Source of the DNA: an uncultured bacterium
GTDB taxonomy: Bacteria; Bacillota; Clostridia; Lachnospirales; Lachnospiraceae
Assembly: GCA_947381965.1 (NCBI GenBank)
Contig: CANCXX010000023.1
Location: forward strand, 1-64,000
Direction of reading: 5' to 3'
DNA length: 64,000 nucleotides
A model generated the notes under the pieces. The model was given only the letters and a program-made list of their open reading frames with translations, had not been told where the DNA came from and did no database searches. Positions 25,258 through 34,331 of this stretch are shown here, piece after piece. Both the position numbers and the translations under genes were made by a program. Numbering within the stretch: the stretch's first letter is position 1; each line of letters starts with the position of its first letter.

Positions 25258-27039
25258 TCAGACAAGCACATCCTTGAACTGCATATGGTATAACTCGGTG
25301 TATCTGCCATTTCTGGCAAGGAGGTCCCCGTGTGTACCCGTTTCCACAATCCGCCCCTTATCCATTACAATGATTTTGTCCACGTTGATAATGGTTGAAA
25401 GTCTGTGGGCAATAATAATAGAGGTGCGGTTTTGCATCAGATTATCCAGCGCGCTTTGTACCAGATTTTCCGATTCGGAATCCAGTGCGCTGGTGGCTTC
25501 ATCCAGTATCAGAAGCCTGGGGTTGCGCAGAAAAACTCTGGCAATGGAAAGACGCTGTTTCTGCCCGCCGGAGAGTCCGATGCCTCTCTCCCCAAGCAGA
25601 GTATTCCAGCCCTCCGGGGCATTCATAATAAAATCATAGGCGTTTGCCGCCTTTGCCGCCGCTGTCATTTCTTCTAAAGTGGCGTCCGGTTTTCCATACT
25701 TTAAATTTTCAGCAATGGTACCTGAAAAGAGAATGGTATCCTGAAAAACCATACCCATCTGGTTATACAGGGAGGCAAGGGTATAATCCCTGATGTCCTG
25801 TCCTGCCACCCGGATGGCGCCGGAGTTAACATCATAAAAACGGGCAAGGAGATTGACAACGGTGGTTTTGCCGCAGCCGCTGGAGCCAACCAGCGCCACC
25901 TGCTCCCCCTCTTTGACGGAAAAACAAATATCCGATAAATTTTGTATGTCACTGTCGTTATCGTACTGAAAACTTACATGGTCAAAGTGGATGGTAACAG
26001 GCGCCTCCGGCGAGAAATCAACGGCGTCATCCCTTTCAACAATATCAGGAGGCGTGTCTAATATTTCATAGACACGTTCTATTCCGGCAATGGTTCTTGC
26101 ATAGGTCACATTCAGCTCTGCAAAACGGCGCAAAGGGGTAATCAGGTAGCCGAGATAAGAGTAAAAAACAATCATATCCCCAATGGTCATATCCCCCTTT
26201 ACAATAAATACAGCCGAAAGGCAGATAATAATGGAACTGATTATTTCTGAAAAGGAACCGGTAATGGCGACGCCAAGGGAAGAAAAACGGTTCCGCTTCC
26301 GGGTGAAACGGTAAATAGAATTTGAAATACCGTCAAATTGTTTTTTCTCCTGCTCCTCCATGTGAAACAGCTTTACCACAGCAAAGCCGGACATCCGCTC
26401 CTGCATATAGCCGGAAATATCGGAAATCTCCCGTTGGGCACATTTGCTGCTTTTACGGATATGTTCCCGGATTTTTTTGGTGACAACCACAGAGGTTGGC
26501 AGGGTAATAAACGCAATAATGGTAAGGGGAATATTAATGCGCACCATCAGGGCCAGGTAAACCACCAGTATAATAGAGTCAATCCACACATTGGTGGCAA
26601 CGCTCCATATAAATCCATGGATTTGTTCCACATCACTGTTTATTCTGGTAACAAGGGAGCCGGATTTATTTTTCTGGTGAAACCGTGCGGACATAATCTG
26701 CAAATGATCGTACAGCTGACAGCGCATGGTGTGCATAATACGGTTAGACACTTCCTGGGAGCCGGCTTCCCGCAAAAATGCAGCGGGTATGTAGATAAAA
26801 AGGAACAAAAACAGCAAAATAAAAAGCCATTTATATATTTCCTGTATTTTCTGACTGGCGGTAAGGGGGCTTGGGGCGGGCAGAAGCTCATCTGTAAAAT
26901 ATTTCATCACCTGAGGCAGAATCAGAGGCAGGGTAAGTTTAAGCACGCCGGCAATGGTGGAAACCAGTATTAAATACCAATGAGGTTTGATATACATGAT
27001 TGTGCGCAGCGCAGCGCTTTGCTTTTTCTGACTGGCCAT
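25258..27039 (-). CDS. ABC exporter, fused membrane and ATPase domains
   Basis: 593 residues. The N-terminal ~320 residues hold six membrane segments of an ABC exporter (type 1) domain. The C-terminal ATPase has Walker A GSSGCGKTT, Q-loop GMVFQDTIL, signature LSGGQKQRL, Walker B LLILDEATSALD and H-loop IIAHR. It should work as a homodimer, as do MsbA- and BmrA-like exporters, because no second half-transporter gene is adjacent. The divergent AraC-type gene 250 bp away is a candidate regulator. The substrate is unknown. Confidence 0.94.
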   Translation of the reverse strand: MASQKKQSAALRTIMYIKPHWYLILVSTIAGVLKLTLPLILPQVMKYFTDELLPAPSPLTASQKIQEIYKWLFILLFLFLFIYIPAAFLREAGSQEVSNRIMHTMRCQLYDHLQIMSARFHQKNKSGSLVTRINSDVEQIHGFIWSVATNVWIDSIILVVYLALMVRINIPLTIIAFITLPTSVVVTKKIREHIRKSSKCAQREISDISGYMQERMSGFAVVKLFHMEEQEKKQFDGISNSIYRFTRKRNRFSSLGVAITGSFSEIISSIIICLSAVFIVKGDMTIGDMIVFYSYLGYLITPLRRFAELNVTYARTIAGIERVYEILDTPPDIVERDDAVDFSPEAPVTIHFDHVSFQYDNDSDIQNLSDICFSVKEGEQVALVGSSGCGKTTVVNLLARFYDVNSGAIRVAGQDIRDYTLASLYNQMGMVFQDTILFSGTIAENLKYGKPDATLEEMTAAAKAANAYDFIMNAPEGWNTLLGERGIGLSGGQKQRLSIARVFLRNPRLLILDEATSALDSESENLVQSALDNLMQNRTSIIIAHRLSTIINVDKIIVMDKGRIVETGTHGDLLARNGRYTELYHMQFKDVLV

Positions 27040-27289
27040 AAATATACGCCCTTTCTTACTAAAATACAGCCTTTTAAAAGTTATTTGTCAAGGAGGCTTA
27101 AAGCTTCGGCATGGAACTTTTCAAGCAGATTCTCCAGGGCATGTTTCAAACGCGCTCCGGGAACATGAATACAGTATATGACATAAAAACTTTGAAATCA
27201 TCCATATTTATTATAAAAAACCTTGCTAAAACTAAGTTTTCATGACATTATGTATTATATAAGAATGATAACAGGATGGAAAGAAACCT

Positions 27290-28129
27290 ATGGCGACACC
27301 ATTAAAGGAAGGAACAAATATTAGTGTGGAATGGAAGCATTTTGGCGTCAGCTACGCCATGCCTTCTATGGAAATGGCAACGGATCATTACAGCGCAGGA
27401 TTTATTGTCAGCGGGGACAGGAAAACCATTACGCCTGTAGGCACTTACAGCTACAGCGCAGGCGACGTGGGACTTACGAAGCCTTACCTTTATCACAGGA
27501 CAGTGGCGGATTCGGCAAAACCCTATGAAAGAATTCTGATTAAATACACGCCGGAATTTATTAAACCTTTTATAGAAAATATGGGGCAGCAGGTGTTTGA
27601 TGAAATATATGAAAAGAATGTCTGTCATTTTACCGGTAAGGCCCGGCAAAAAGTAATGGAGATTTTTGTCCGGATGGAAGAGGTCTATACAAAGGACAGA
27701 CCCTATAAAGAATTTATTTTACAGGGAATGCTGTTTTATCTTCTGACAGTAATCTGGGAGGAGCGTCTGCCGGATACGGAGCGGATGGAACGCCGCACGC
27801 CGCTGACGGTACCTGTTATGGAGGCGGTTACCTATATAGAAAATTTTTACTATAAAAACCCCTCTCTGGGGGAGGCGGCGCGGGCGGCAAATTTCTCGGC
27901 GGCATATTTTTCCAGATTGTTCAGGGAACAGCTTGGCATGTCTTACACAGAATATTTAAACAATGTAAAGTTAAGGCACGTAAAGGTGCTGCTTGCCCAG
28001 ACCGATAAGTCTATTATGGAGATTGCCCAGGAAACCGGATACTGCCATGGAAATTACTTAAGCGGGCAGTTTAAAAAGGCTGTGGGAATGACGCCTGGGG
28101 CTTACCGGAAAAATGCAGGGCGTCATTGA
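27290..28129 (+). CDS. AraC-family transcriptional regulator
   Basis: 279 residues. The N-terminal part looks like an AraC-type cupin sensing domain (about 20-110). Two helix-turn-helix motifs form the C-terminal DNA-binding domain: SLGEAARAANFSAAYFSRLF and SIMEIAQETGYCHGNYLSGQ, ending in GMTPGAYRK. Many such regulators sense sugars. It is divergent from the ABC exporter gene. The region between 27186 and 27289 holds AT-rich promoter-like DNA (TATTATATAAG near 27253). Confidence 0.92.
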   Translation: MATPLKEGTNISVEWKHFGVSYAMPSMEMATDHYSAGFIVSGDRKTITPVGTYSYSAGDVGLTKPYLYHRTVADSAKPYERILIKYTPEFIKPFIENMGQQVFDEIYEKNVCHFTGKARQKVMEIFVRMEEVYTKDRPYKEFILQGMLFYLLTVIWEERLPDTERMERRTPLTVPVMEAVTYIENFYYKNPSLGEAARAANFSAAYFSRLFREQLGMSYTEYLNNVKLRHVKVLLAQTDKSIMEIAQETGYCHGNYLSGQFKKAVGMTPGAYRKNAGRH

Positions 28130-28230
28130 TTACAAAAAATTATCTTTTTATTACAAGAGAAATGATTCTTTTTAAAAATCAGCCGATATAAAAATATGAA
28201 AAGAGCAAGAAAGGACATGGTTACTTAAAG

Positions 28231-28929
28231 ATGCTTCAAATTGCGGTCTGCGATGATGAAAAAAGCATGGGAGAATATCTCAAAGCGCTGATAAAAAAAA
28301 GACTTGGCGATGAAAAGGACTATAAAGTCAGAGTGTTTTCATCAGGTGCGGAACTGCTGGAAGGGAGCAGAGAGTTTGATATCTTTTTTCTGGATATCAA
28401 TCTGAAGGATATGAGCGGCATTGATATGGCTAAGAGTATCCGGCAAAAATCCGAAGCCGTGATTATTTTTGTAACTGCGTTAAAAGAGTATGTGTTTGAT
28501 GCGTTTGACGTACATGCGTTTCAATATCTGCTAAAACCAATTGATGAAGAAAAGTTTTTTCAGGTACTGGACACTGCTATTGCACAGTGTCACCCTGCAA
28601 AAGGGAATGAACCGCTGGTAATCCGGGTAAAAGGCGTATACCGGAATGTTCCGAGAGAAAGCATTTTATATGCGGAAAATGAGGCGCGTAAAGTGGTGCT
28701 TCATTTAAATGGGGAGCAGATTTCATATTATGCAAAGATGGGAGAATTGGAGGGTGTGCTGGGAGATCAGTTTTTCCGCTGCCACAGAGGATATCTGGTG
28801 AATTTAGGGGCGGTGAGAGGATATGATACAGGCAGCATACAGTTGAAAAATGGGGAAACCATTTTGATGGCCAAGCAAAAGTACAGCGCTTTTGTCACCG
28901 CTTACATGGAATTTCTCCGCAGAAAATAA
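28231..28929 (+). CDS. LytTR-family response regulator
   Basis: 232 residues: a receiver domain (IAVCDDEKS, phospho-acceptor in FFLDINLKD, Lys in YLLKPID) and a C-terminal LytTR domain (ILYAENEARKVVLH, then FFRCHRGYLVNLGAV). Its stop overlaps the kinase start by one base (TAATG). The pair resembles the AgrA/AgrC-type system at 1884-3889, but the two are clearly different paralogues. Confidence 0.93.
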   Translation: MLQIAVCDDEKSMGEYLKALIKKRLGDEKDYKVRVFSSGAELLEGSREFDIFFLDINLKDMSGIDMAKSIRQKSEAVIIFVTALKEYVFDAFDVHAFQYLLKPIDEEKFFQVLDTAIAQCHPAKGNEPLVIRVKGVYRNVPRESILYAENEARKVVLHLNGEQISYYAKMGELEGVLGDQFFRCHRGYLVNLGAVRGYDTGSIQLKNGETILMAKQKYSAFVTAYMEFLRRK

Positions 28930-30440
28930 TGGAAGTTTTTAATGTAGTTTTTGACCTTATAATGCACTTTTTAAGAAGGCGTGTAATTATATATTTATTT
29001 CAGGGCCTGATAGAGGTAAAGGACAGATTTTCAGGGAAAAAGAAAATAGTGGAAGCGGGCTTTATCGTATTGTCCATGACTTTTTATATTGCAACAAACT
29101 ATGTACCGTCAGTCAAAATAATCCTGTATGGCAATGTAGAGGGAATGACAGAGAGCCGGGCAAGTATTTTGCCGCTTTTTATCAGCCTGACTCTGATGCT
29201 GCTTTACTGCCTGTACTTTTATGGCGGAAAAAGGAGCCGTATCTGCTATCTGATTACAACGGCTTATGCGCTCAATGAGCTGGTGTCGTTTACCTGCCAT
29301 TCTCTTTTTGTGGCGGAAAGCGACAATGTCATGAACCTTTTGACATACTATCTGGAAAAAGAAAATAAATTTGCCATCCGGCATTTTCGACTGATATTTG
29401 GCCTCCATCAGGCACTTTGGAACATTGCTTTTCAGATAATAACCTGCTTTTTGTTTTATCAGGCAGTCAGGGCGCTTAGAAAAAATCTGCTTTATGTGGG
29501 AAAGTCTCCAGGCAATGTGCGGGAAATGTTTCTGGCGGTTCCTACGGTGACGGGGCTTTGTTATCCTATACTATTGCGTTCCATTATGTACGCGTACCGG
29601 GGCAGCAGGGCAAATTTTCTGATGGACGAGTACCCGGAAACCAGACTGCTGATTCCCATAATCTCCGGCCTGTGTTTATCATCTATCCTTTTAAGCGCTT
29701 ATATTCTGAAAAAGCTGGTGGAAAGCAATGAAAAGGAAATGCTGGTGGAAGTTTACCAGAATCGGATTTGCGATATGGAGGACCACATGAAGGACGTGGA
29801 GCGGTTGTATGAAGGCATCCGGGGAATGCGTCATGATATGAAGAACCATGTGGCGGATCTGGAGCTTTTGCTGAACCAGAATCAGGGGCTTACAGATGGA
29901 GACAGGGGAGGGACAGGAGAGGAAATCAGACGCTATTTAGACGGGTTGTGCGATGCAATGGAAGAACTGGATATGAAGTGCAGCACGGGAAACCCTGTTA
30001 CAGATGTGGTAGTCAGCCGTAAAATGCGGAAGGCTGAAAAAGAAAAGATTGATTTTGAATGTAATTTTCTGTTTCCTGAAAATCTTGGGATAAGCGCATT
30101 TGATGTAAGCATTTTGTTAAATAACGGACTGGATAATGCGCTGGAGGCTGCCGGAAAAGAAGAAAATCCTTATATCCGGCTGGATTCATACAGGAAAGAA
30201 AATATGTTTTTTATAGAAATAAGGAATGCCTTTACAGGCAGCCCTTTGCCGGATGAAACCGGAAGATTTTTAAAGACCAGCAAAGCTGACACATCCATAC
30301 ATGGATTGGGAATAAAGAATATGGCCAATTGTGCCGAAAAATATTATGGAACGCTGAGGTGGGAGAGGCAGAATGGGGAATTCCTGCTGGTAATCATGCT
30401 TCAGGGGAATGGAGGGAAAGATGAATACAAAAGGGATTAG
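28929..30440 (+). CDS. GHKL sensor histidine kinase
   Basis: 503 residues with about six hydrophobic segments in the first 260. A coiled coil leads to IRGMRHDMKNHVADLELLL (phospho-accepting His) and a GHKL ATPase domain with N box LLNNGLDNALEAA and G box IHGLGIKNMANCAEKY. It is translated from a start overlapping the regulator stop, and its own 3' end overlaps the next gene by 20 bp, so three genes form one unit. No precursor peptide gene is obvious. Confidence 0.92.
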   Translation: MEVFNVVFDLIMHFLRRRVIIYLFQGLIEVKDRFSGKKKIVEAGFIVLSMTFYIATNYVPSVKIILYGNVEGMTESRASILPLFISLTLMLLYCLYFYGGKRSRICYLITTAYALNELVSFTCHSLFVAESDNVMNLLTYYLEKENKFAIRHFRLIFGLHQALWNIAFQIITCFLFYQAVRALRKNLLYVGKSPGNVREMFLAVPTVTGLCYPILLRSIMYAYRGSRANFLMDEYPETRLLIPIISGLCLSSILLSAYILKKLVESNEKEMLVEVYQNRICDMEDHMKDVERLYEGIRGMRHDMKNHVADLELLLNQNQGLTDGDRGGTGEEIRRYLDGLCDAMEELDMKCSTGNPVTDVVVSRKMRKAEKEKIDFECNFLFPENLGISAFDVSILLNNGLDNALEAAGKEENPYIRLDSYRKENMFFIEIRNAFTGSPLPDETGRFLKTSKADTSIHGLGIKNMANCAEKYYGTLRWERQNGEFLLVIMLQGNGGKDEYKRD

Positions 30441-31170
30441 TTCACTGATTATGCAGAACAGACTTCTTAGCCGGGCCCGATCCCGTGCCAAGACCCATGG
30501 CGGAAATGCCGCGTCAGTTCTTAACAGTAATTCGGACAGCGGAAAGAAAGCATTATTAAATGCAATTAAAAAAGAAGCTGACAGTCAGAGATATCTGGGT
30601 AAAAATGAAGGGGCAGCAAAGTCAAAGGAACACTATACCGCCATGAAAGCGGCGGCGGAAAGCATCCAGAAAAATGCAAAAAAACTGTTAAGTATGCCTT
30701 CCAAAAAGTGGGAGGAAATGACAGAGGAAGAAGTTGCCAAGTATAAAGAGGATGTTGCAAGTGAAATGTCCAGCTTTATCGGCAATTACAATACACTGGT
30801 AAATAATTTATCAGAGGAGGCAGACAGCAAGGTAAACGAAATTTATTTAAAACAGCTGAAAGGTTATTTTACCAATGTGAAAGCAGACCTGGAAGCTTTG
30901 GGAATCACTCAGGACGGAAAAGGAAAGCTGTCTTTGGATGAGGAAAAGCTGAAAGCGGCGGATGCGGATAAAATTAAAAAGCTTCTGGGCACAGAGGGAA
31001 CCTTTGTGGATGATGTGGGAAAAAGAGCTGAGAATGTTGCCGCCAACGCGGACACCAATTTGGCAGTTTTAAATAAAAGCCTGTATGCAGGCAATTACAG
31101 CTATAATCAGAAGGGAAATGATATTTTTGATATACTTGCCAGCGGCGGTAAGTATAACGCAAAGGGCTAA
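30421..31170 (+). CDS. Helical protein of unknown function in the LytTR/GHKL operon
   Basis: 249 residues, start overlapping the end of the kinase gene with GGAGGGAAAG upstream. No signal peptide or membrane segment. The protein is mostly alpha-helical and Lys/Ala-rich. The C-terminal stretch (VAANADTNLAVLNKSLYAGN) loosely recalls the end helices of flagellar cap or hook-associated proteins. I cannot assign a family. The coupling suggests it is made together with the two-component system. Confidence 0.7.
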   Translation: MNTKGISSLIMQNRLLSRARSRAKTHGGNAASVLNSNSDSGKKALLNAIKKEADSQRYLGKNEGAAKSKEHYTAMKAAAESIQKNAKKLLSMPSKKWEEMTEEEVAKYKEDVASEMSSFIGNYNTLVNNLSEEADSKVNEIYLKQLKGYFTNVKADLEALGITQDGKGKLSLDEEKLKAADADKIKKLLGTEGTFVDDVGKRAENVAANADTNLAVLNKSLYAGNYSYNQKGNDIFDILASGGKYNAKG

Positions 31171-31215
31171 AAAAGTCAGGAAGCCCACAAAGCCTGTAAA
31201 CCCGATACTTGAAGG

Positions 31216-31243
31216 CCCCCCGCAGCAGCTGCGGGGGTTTTTT
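31216..31243 (+). terminator. Strong rho-independent terminator
   Basis: CCCCCGCAG and CTGCGGGGG arms around a 3-nt loop, followed by TTTTTT. It ends the three-gene LytTR/GHKL operon. Confidence 0.95.
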
Positions 31244-31523
31244 GACCGTCTTTTTTCCGTTGTAATGTTTTTGGCAGCTGTTATTTTTTATGGGGCTGCG
31301 TTATGAATTTATTATGGCGCATTTTAATCTCTGAAAACAAAGCCGAACAGAGGACTGGCCTTTTTGATATATACGAAAGCACCAGCAAACAGGAATTTGA
31401 AAAGGGGGATGGAGCTGTAAAGTGTAAAGTCCTGTGTATCTGATACCCGGTTGTACGCTGGCAGCGTCCGTACATTTCCCCCATTTCCCGCTGTGTGTGA
31501 TGGCCGGAAAAATAAAGAAAAAT
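31244..31523. other. Intergenic region, nothing recognised
   Basis: Between the terminator and the 3' end of the hydrolase gene no gene, repeat or RNA is seen. Short open frames on both strands lack ribosome sites and recognisable sequence. Confidence 0.4.
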
Positions 31524-32321
31524 TCATAAACAATTCTTGGTGCTTCCCCAAAATTCTTCCATTACTTCATTAAACTTTTGGGGCGTATCCATATTTACGC
31601 AATGCCCGGCATTTTCAAAAATCGCAACTTTTAATTGGGGTTCTCTGCTTTTCCAATCTTCTACAGCTTTCAACTCCATTGGTATATCAAATTTTCCACA
31701 CCCTATCAATAAAGGATACTTTCTTGATTTTGTTTGGAATACATTTACCATACTATCCAATGATGCCAAATACAAAAAAGATTTCTTTGGAAATTGAATA
31801 TTCATATCATAAAAGTCATTTTGAGCCTGTGGGGAAAAGGCAGATATTTTCTTATTTGCTTTTGCAAACCATTTAATAGAAACTAAAGCCTTTAACATCA
31901 TTCGTATTTGTGAGGTGCTATTTTCTTTCTGCATTTTTTTATCAAAATTGTTAATATCATATCCGCCGAAACAGGCAAGGGAATTTACTGCTTCAGGATA
32001 CCGATTTGCAAAATCCTGTGCTAAAACAGCGCCCAATGAAATACCGACAATATGTATTTTTTTAATTTTTTCAGCGTTCATAATATCGTATATCCATGCC
32101 GACATTTTCTCTAAACAGTCCCCCTTTTTTGTATCTGTTGATTTCCCATGACCGATAATGTCAACCGCTAATAGGTTATATTTGTTTTCAAAATATTTAA
32201 TCTGTGGTTGAAACATTTTGTGATTTACAAATGCAGCATGAAGAAATAATACCCATTCACTGCAACCTTTTCCGCTGGTGTAATATACGATTGGCGAAAA
32301 ATTCAATTTGAACTGCTGCAT
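31524..32321 (-). CDS. Alpha/beta hydrolase
   Basis: 265 residues with a classic alpha/beta-hydrolase layout: GKGCSEWVLFLHAAF (oxyanion region), nucleophile elbow VGISLGAVLAQDFA (GxSxG), the Asp region near LIGCGKFDIPMELK and the catalytic His in NAGHCVNMDTPQKF. It is probably a cytosolic esterase or lipase-like enzyme. The start overlaps the stop of the PadR-type regulator gene (TAATG), so it is very likely the gene that regulator controls. Confidence 0.88.
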   Translation of the reverse strand: MQQFKLNFSPIVYYTSGKGCSEWVLFLHAAFVNHKMFQPQIKYFENKYNLLAVDIIGHGKSTDTKKGDCLEKMSAWIYDIMNAEKIKKIHIVGISLGAVLAQDFANRYPEAVNSLACFGGYDINNFDKKMQKENSTSQIRMMLKALVSIKWFAKANKKISAFSPQAQNDFYDMNIQFPKKSFLYLASLDSMVNVFQTKSRKYPLLIGCGKFDIPMELKAVEDWKSREPQLKVAIFENAGHCVNMDTPQKFNEVMEEFWGSTKNCL

Positions 32322-32857
32322 TATTTTTTATCCTCCATTTCATTGATTAGTTTTTTATACCATTCAATATTAAATTTCATAAAATCTCTTCCATAACGAG
32401 CCGCCGAAAGCTGATAAAAAATTATATCCTTGTTTTCTTCCGTAATATTTACATTTTGTGCTTCTTCACAAATGGCATTCAGCACGTGATACTTCTCAGT
32501 CAAATGGGACAGATATTTTTCAATGTTATTTCTGCGGTTTGTCTTATTTGAAAAACCCATAAAATATACCTTTACTAATTCCGGATTTTTGATATTTTGC
32601 ACTTCAAACGGACTGTTTACCCATTCAAAGAAATAACCTTTCCCATTATCCGTTATAAAATAAATTTTTTTGTATTTTCCATTTTCCACGCTTTCTTCGT
32701 AACTGATATACCCATGATTCAGCAGTTTTTTAATGGCTGCTTGTATGCTTCCCATACTGCTGCTATACATCAAATCCATTCCTTTTCTGATTCGTTCTCT
32801 TAACTGATAAATTGTCCTGCTTTCCAAAAGCAAAAGACCGAGAATTATATTATCCAT
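32321..32857 (-). CDS. PadR-family transcriptional regulator
   Basis: About 178 residues. The N-terminal winged helix is typical of PadR proteins: ILGLLLLESRTIYQLRERI, then SSMGSIQAAIKKLLNHGYI and a wing with NGKYKKIYFITDNGK. A C-terminal helical dimerisation region follows. Two starts are possible: the ATG at 32869, and the ATG at 32857, which I prefer because AAGGA lies just before it. A perfect palindrome directly upstream is a likely autoregulatory operator. Confidence 0.9.
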   Translation of the reverse strand: MDNIILGLLLLESRTIYQLRERIRKGMDLMYSSSMGSIQAAIKKLLNHGYISYEESVENGKYKKIYFITDNGKGYFFEWVNSPFEVQNIKNPELVKVYFMGFSNKTNRRNNIEKYLSHLTEKYHVLNAICEEAQNVNITEENKDIIFYQLSAARYGRDFMKFNIEWYKKLINEMEDKK

Positions 32858-32869
32858 ATTTTCCTTCAT

Positions 32870-32888
32870 ATATTACTATTAGTAATAT
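32870..32888. promoter_or_regulatory. Candidate PadR operator
   Basis: A perfect 19-bp palindrome ATATTACTATTAGTAATAT with 9-bp arms and a 1-bp centre, followed by a further ATTACTATTAT half-site. It lies immediately upstream of the PadR gene, where it would block transcription of the two-gene operon. Confidence 0.65.
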
Positions 32889-33290
32889 TACTATTATAAA
32901 TTTATTTAATTTAAAAGTCAACAAGAATATCAATAGACTTTGTTTGGTTCTTTGATAGAAAGGATAAGCATGTAGTGTATTTCATAGTCAAAGACACAAT
33001 GCTTGTCTTTTGGTCTTTGGTTCGGAATAGTGCGGTGTTGAGCCAATACATGGAGTGAGCAGGTGGTCTGTCTCATAAAATCATTGTTGTAAATTAAATA
33101 GAAGAGAATGTGCGTCTTAAAGTCTGAAAAGTGCATCCTGACAGGTATGGCATTGCATGGAAAGGGAAATCTGTTACAATGATTATTGTGGACAGCTTTT
33201 ATAAGACAGGTTATGTGTTTGCTGATAGCAGAAACAGGCAGAAAAATGTCATAAAGGAAAGCAGCATGGAAGAGGAAGGACAGGGAATGA
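32889..33290. other. Divergent intergenic region, possible upstream remnant
   Basis: It separates the PadR operon from the LytTR-DUF3021 operon. A plus-strand reading near 33131-33245 is open but has no ribosome site and no recognised family, so I do not call it. The last part carries GGAAGGACAGGG, a ribosome site for the LytTR gene. Confidence 0.35.
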
Positions 33291-33746
33291 ATGAAGCTGA
33301 CAATGAACAGAATCATCAAAGGGGAGGACGAGGTGATTATCCGATATCAGGATATGACAGAGCAGATAGAGGCAATCGCCAGGATGGTGCAGGGAACAGA
33401 GAGCAGGATAAGTGCTTTTGCGGAAGATAAAAGAGTGCTTCTGCTGCCAGAAAATATTTTATATGTAGAAAGCGTGGACGGCGTCACCTATGCTTATCTG
33501 GAAGAAAAAGTCCTGCGGGTGCAGATGAGTCTGACAGAAGCAGAGATGCGTTACGGAAACCGGGGATTTTTCCGTTGTTCCAAGTCCATGGTTTTAAATA
33601 TATATAAAATCAGTTATCTGAAAAGTGAACCAGGAAACCGTATCCGGGCGGCTATGGAAAACGGAGAACAGGTTATGATTTCAAGGAGATATGCCAAAGA
33701 ACTGCGCCGTGTTTTGAAGGGAGGTGGTGAAGAAGATGAAGAGTAA
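33291..33746 (+). CDS. LytTR DNA-binding regulator without a receiver domain
   Basis: 151 residues. The C-terminal ~100 form a LytTR domain: LLPENILYVESVDGVTYAYL, then RGFFRCSKSMVLNIYKI and MISRRYAKELRRVL. There is no phospho-acceptor domain. This layout is typical of LytTR proteins encoded with a DUF3021 membrane partner, which commonly control adjacent transporter genes. The start follows a GGACAGGG ribosome site. The next gene begins within its last codons. Confidence 0.9.
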   Translation: MKLTMNRIIKGEDEVIIRYQDMTEQIEAIARMVQGTESRISAFAEDKRVLLLPENILYVESVDGVTYAYLEEKVLRVQMSLTEAEMRYGNRGFFRCSKSMVLNIYKISYLKSEPGNRIRAAMENGEQVMISRRYAKELRRVLKGGGEEDEE

Positions 33747-34203
33747 GTGGAAAGAGAGAATCAAGCGGTACTTAAGTCTGGAAATTGCCATAGAATATAA
33801 ATCATGCCTGTACTTTTCCTGCATTATGTTTTTTTATTTTGTTTACCTGATGGGGCAGAAGATTTTTTACGCCAATGTGGTTAATATGTTTGAAATGATA
33901 CTGACTGCTTATGGGATAGTTTATATACAGGTATATCTGCTGGGGAATTTTGATGAAGGAGAACAGCTTGGAAGAAGGAATGCACTGTACATGATTTCCT
34001 GTACCTTTCTTTATACTGGCGCCTCTTTCCTGCTTAACTGGTTTGAAAGGAAAATTGCTGTAACAGCGTTGTTTTTTGCATATATGTTTTTGGTTTATTT
34101 TTTTGTGTTTTTATGCAATAAAATAAAAAGAATCGTGGATACGGAAAACCTAAATAAAATGTTAAACGAGTACAAAAAAATACAGCCCAAAGAGAGGGCG
34201 TGA
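33736..34203 (+). CDS. DUF3021 membrane protein
   Basis: 155 residues with four membrane segments (about 22-45, 55-75, 88-108 and 115-138) and a basic cytoplasmic C-terminal helix, the DUF3021 pattern. In Firmicutes these proteins are encoded with LytTR regulators and are thought to act as membrane inhibitors or sensors for them. The ATG at 33736 is preferred over an upstream GTG because GGAGGTGG is optimally spaced. Its stop codon lies inside the first module of the family 3 repeat. Confidence 0.88.
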   Translation: MKSKWKERIKRYLSLEIAIEYKSCLYFSCIMFFYFVYLMGQKIFYANVVNMFEMILTAYGIVYIQVYLLGNFDEGEQLGRRNALYMISCTFLYTGASFLLNWFERKIAVTALFFAYMFLVYFFVFLCNKIKRIVDTENLNKMLNEYKKIQPKERA

Positions 34204-34320
34204 GCGGAACTGGAAACAGCGAAAGCCCGAACGGGGCCCAGAGGAAAGACGGGATGGGAGGCAGCCCGGATTTGCTCTGCCGGAGAAGGCGCCGGAGAGG
34301 GCGTGAGCGGAACTGGAATA
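34192..34320 (+). repeat. Family 3 modular repeat, single unit before the ABC ATPase gene
   Basis: Module A (GAGGGCGTGAGC then GGAACTGGAA) occurs at 34194-34215 and again at 34297-34318, 103 bp apart. Between them lie GCGAAAGCCC, partly complementary to A, and a second hairpin with CAGAGGAAAGACGGG and CCCGGATTTGCTCTG arms. The first A overlaps the end of the DUF3021 gene, including its stop codon. The last A runs into TAGAGG, the ribosome site of the next gene. Confidence 0.88.
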
Positions 34321-34331
34321 GAGGTAAAAAT

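Noticed and set aside
28929-31170. Flagellar gene cluster
   Set aside because: Only the tail of the 30421-31170 protein faintly resembles a hook-associated protein, and no other flagellar gene is in the window.
33131-33290. Plus-strand open frame upstream of the LytTR gene
   Set aside because: No ribosome site and no recognisable family; it overlaps the real LytTR start in another frame.
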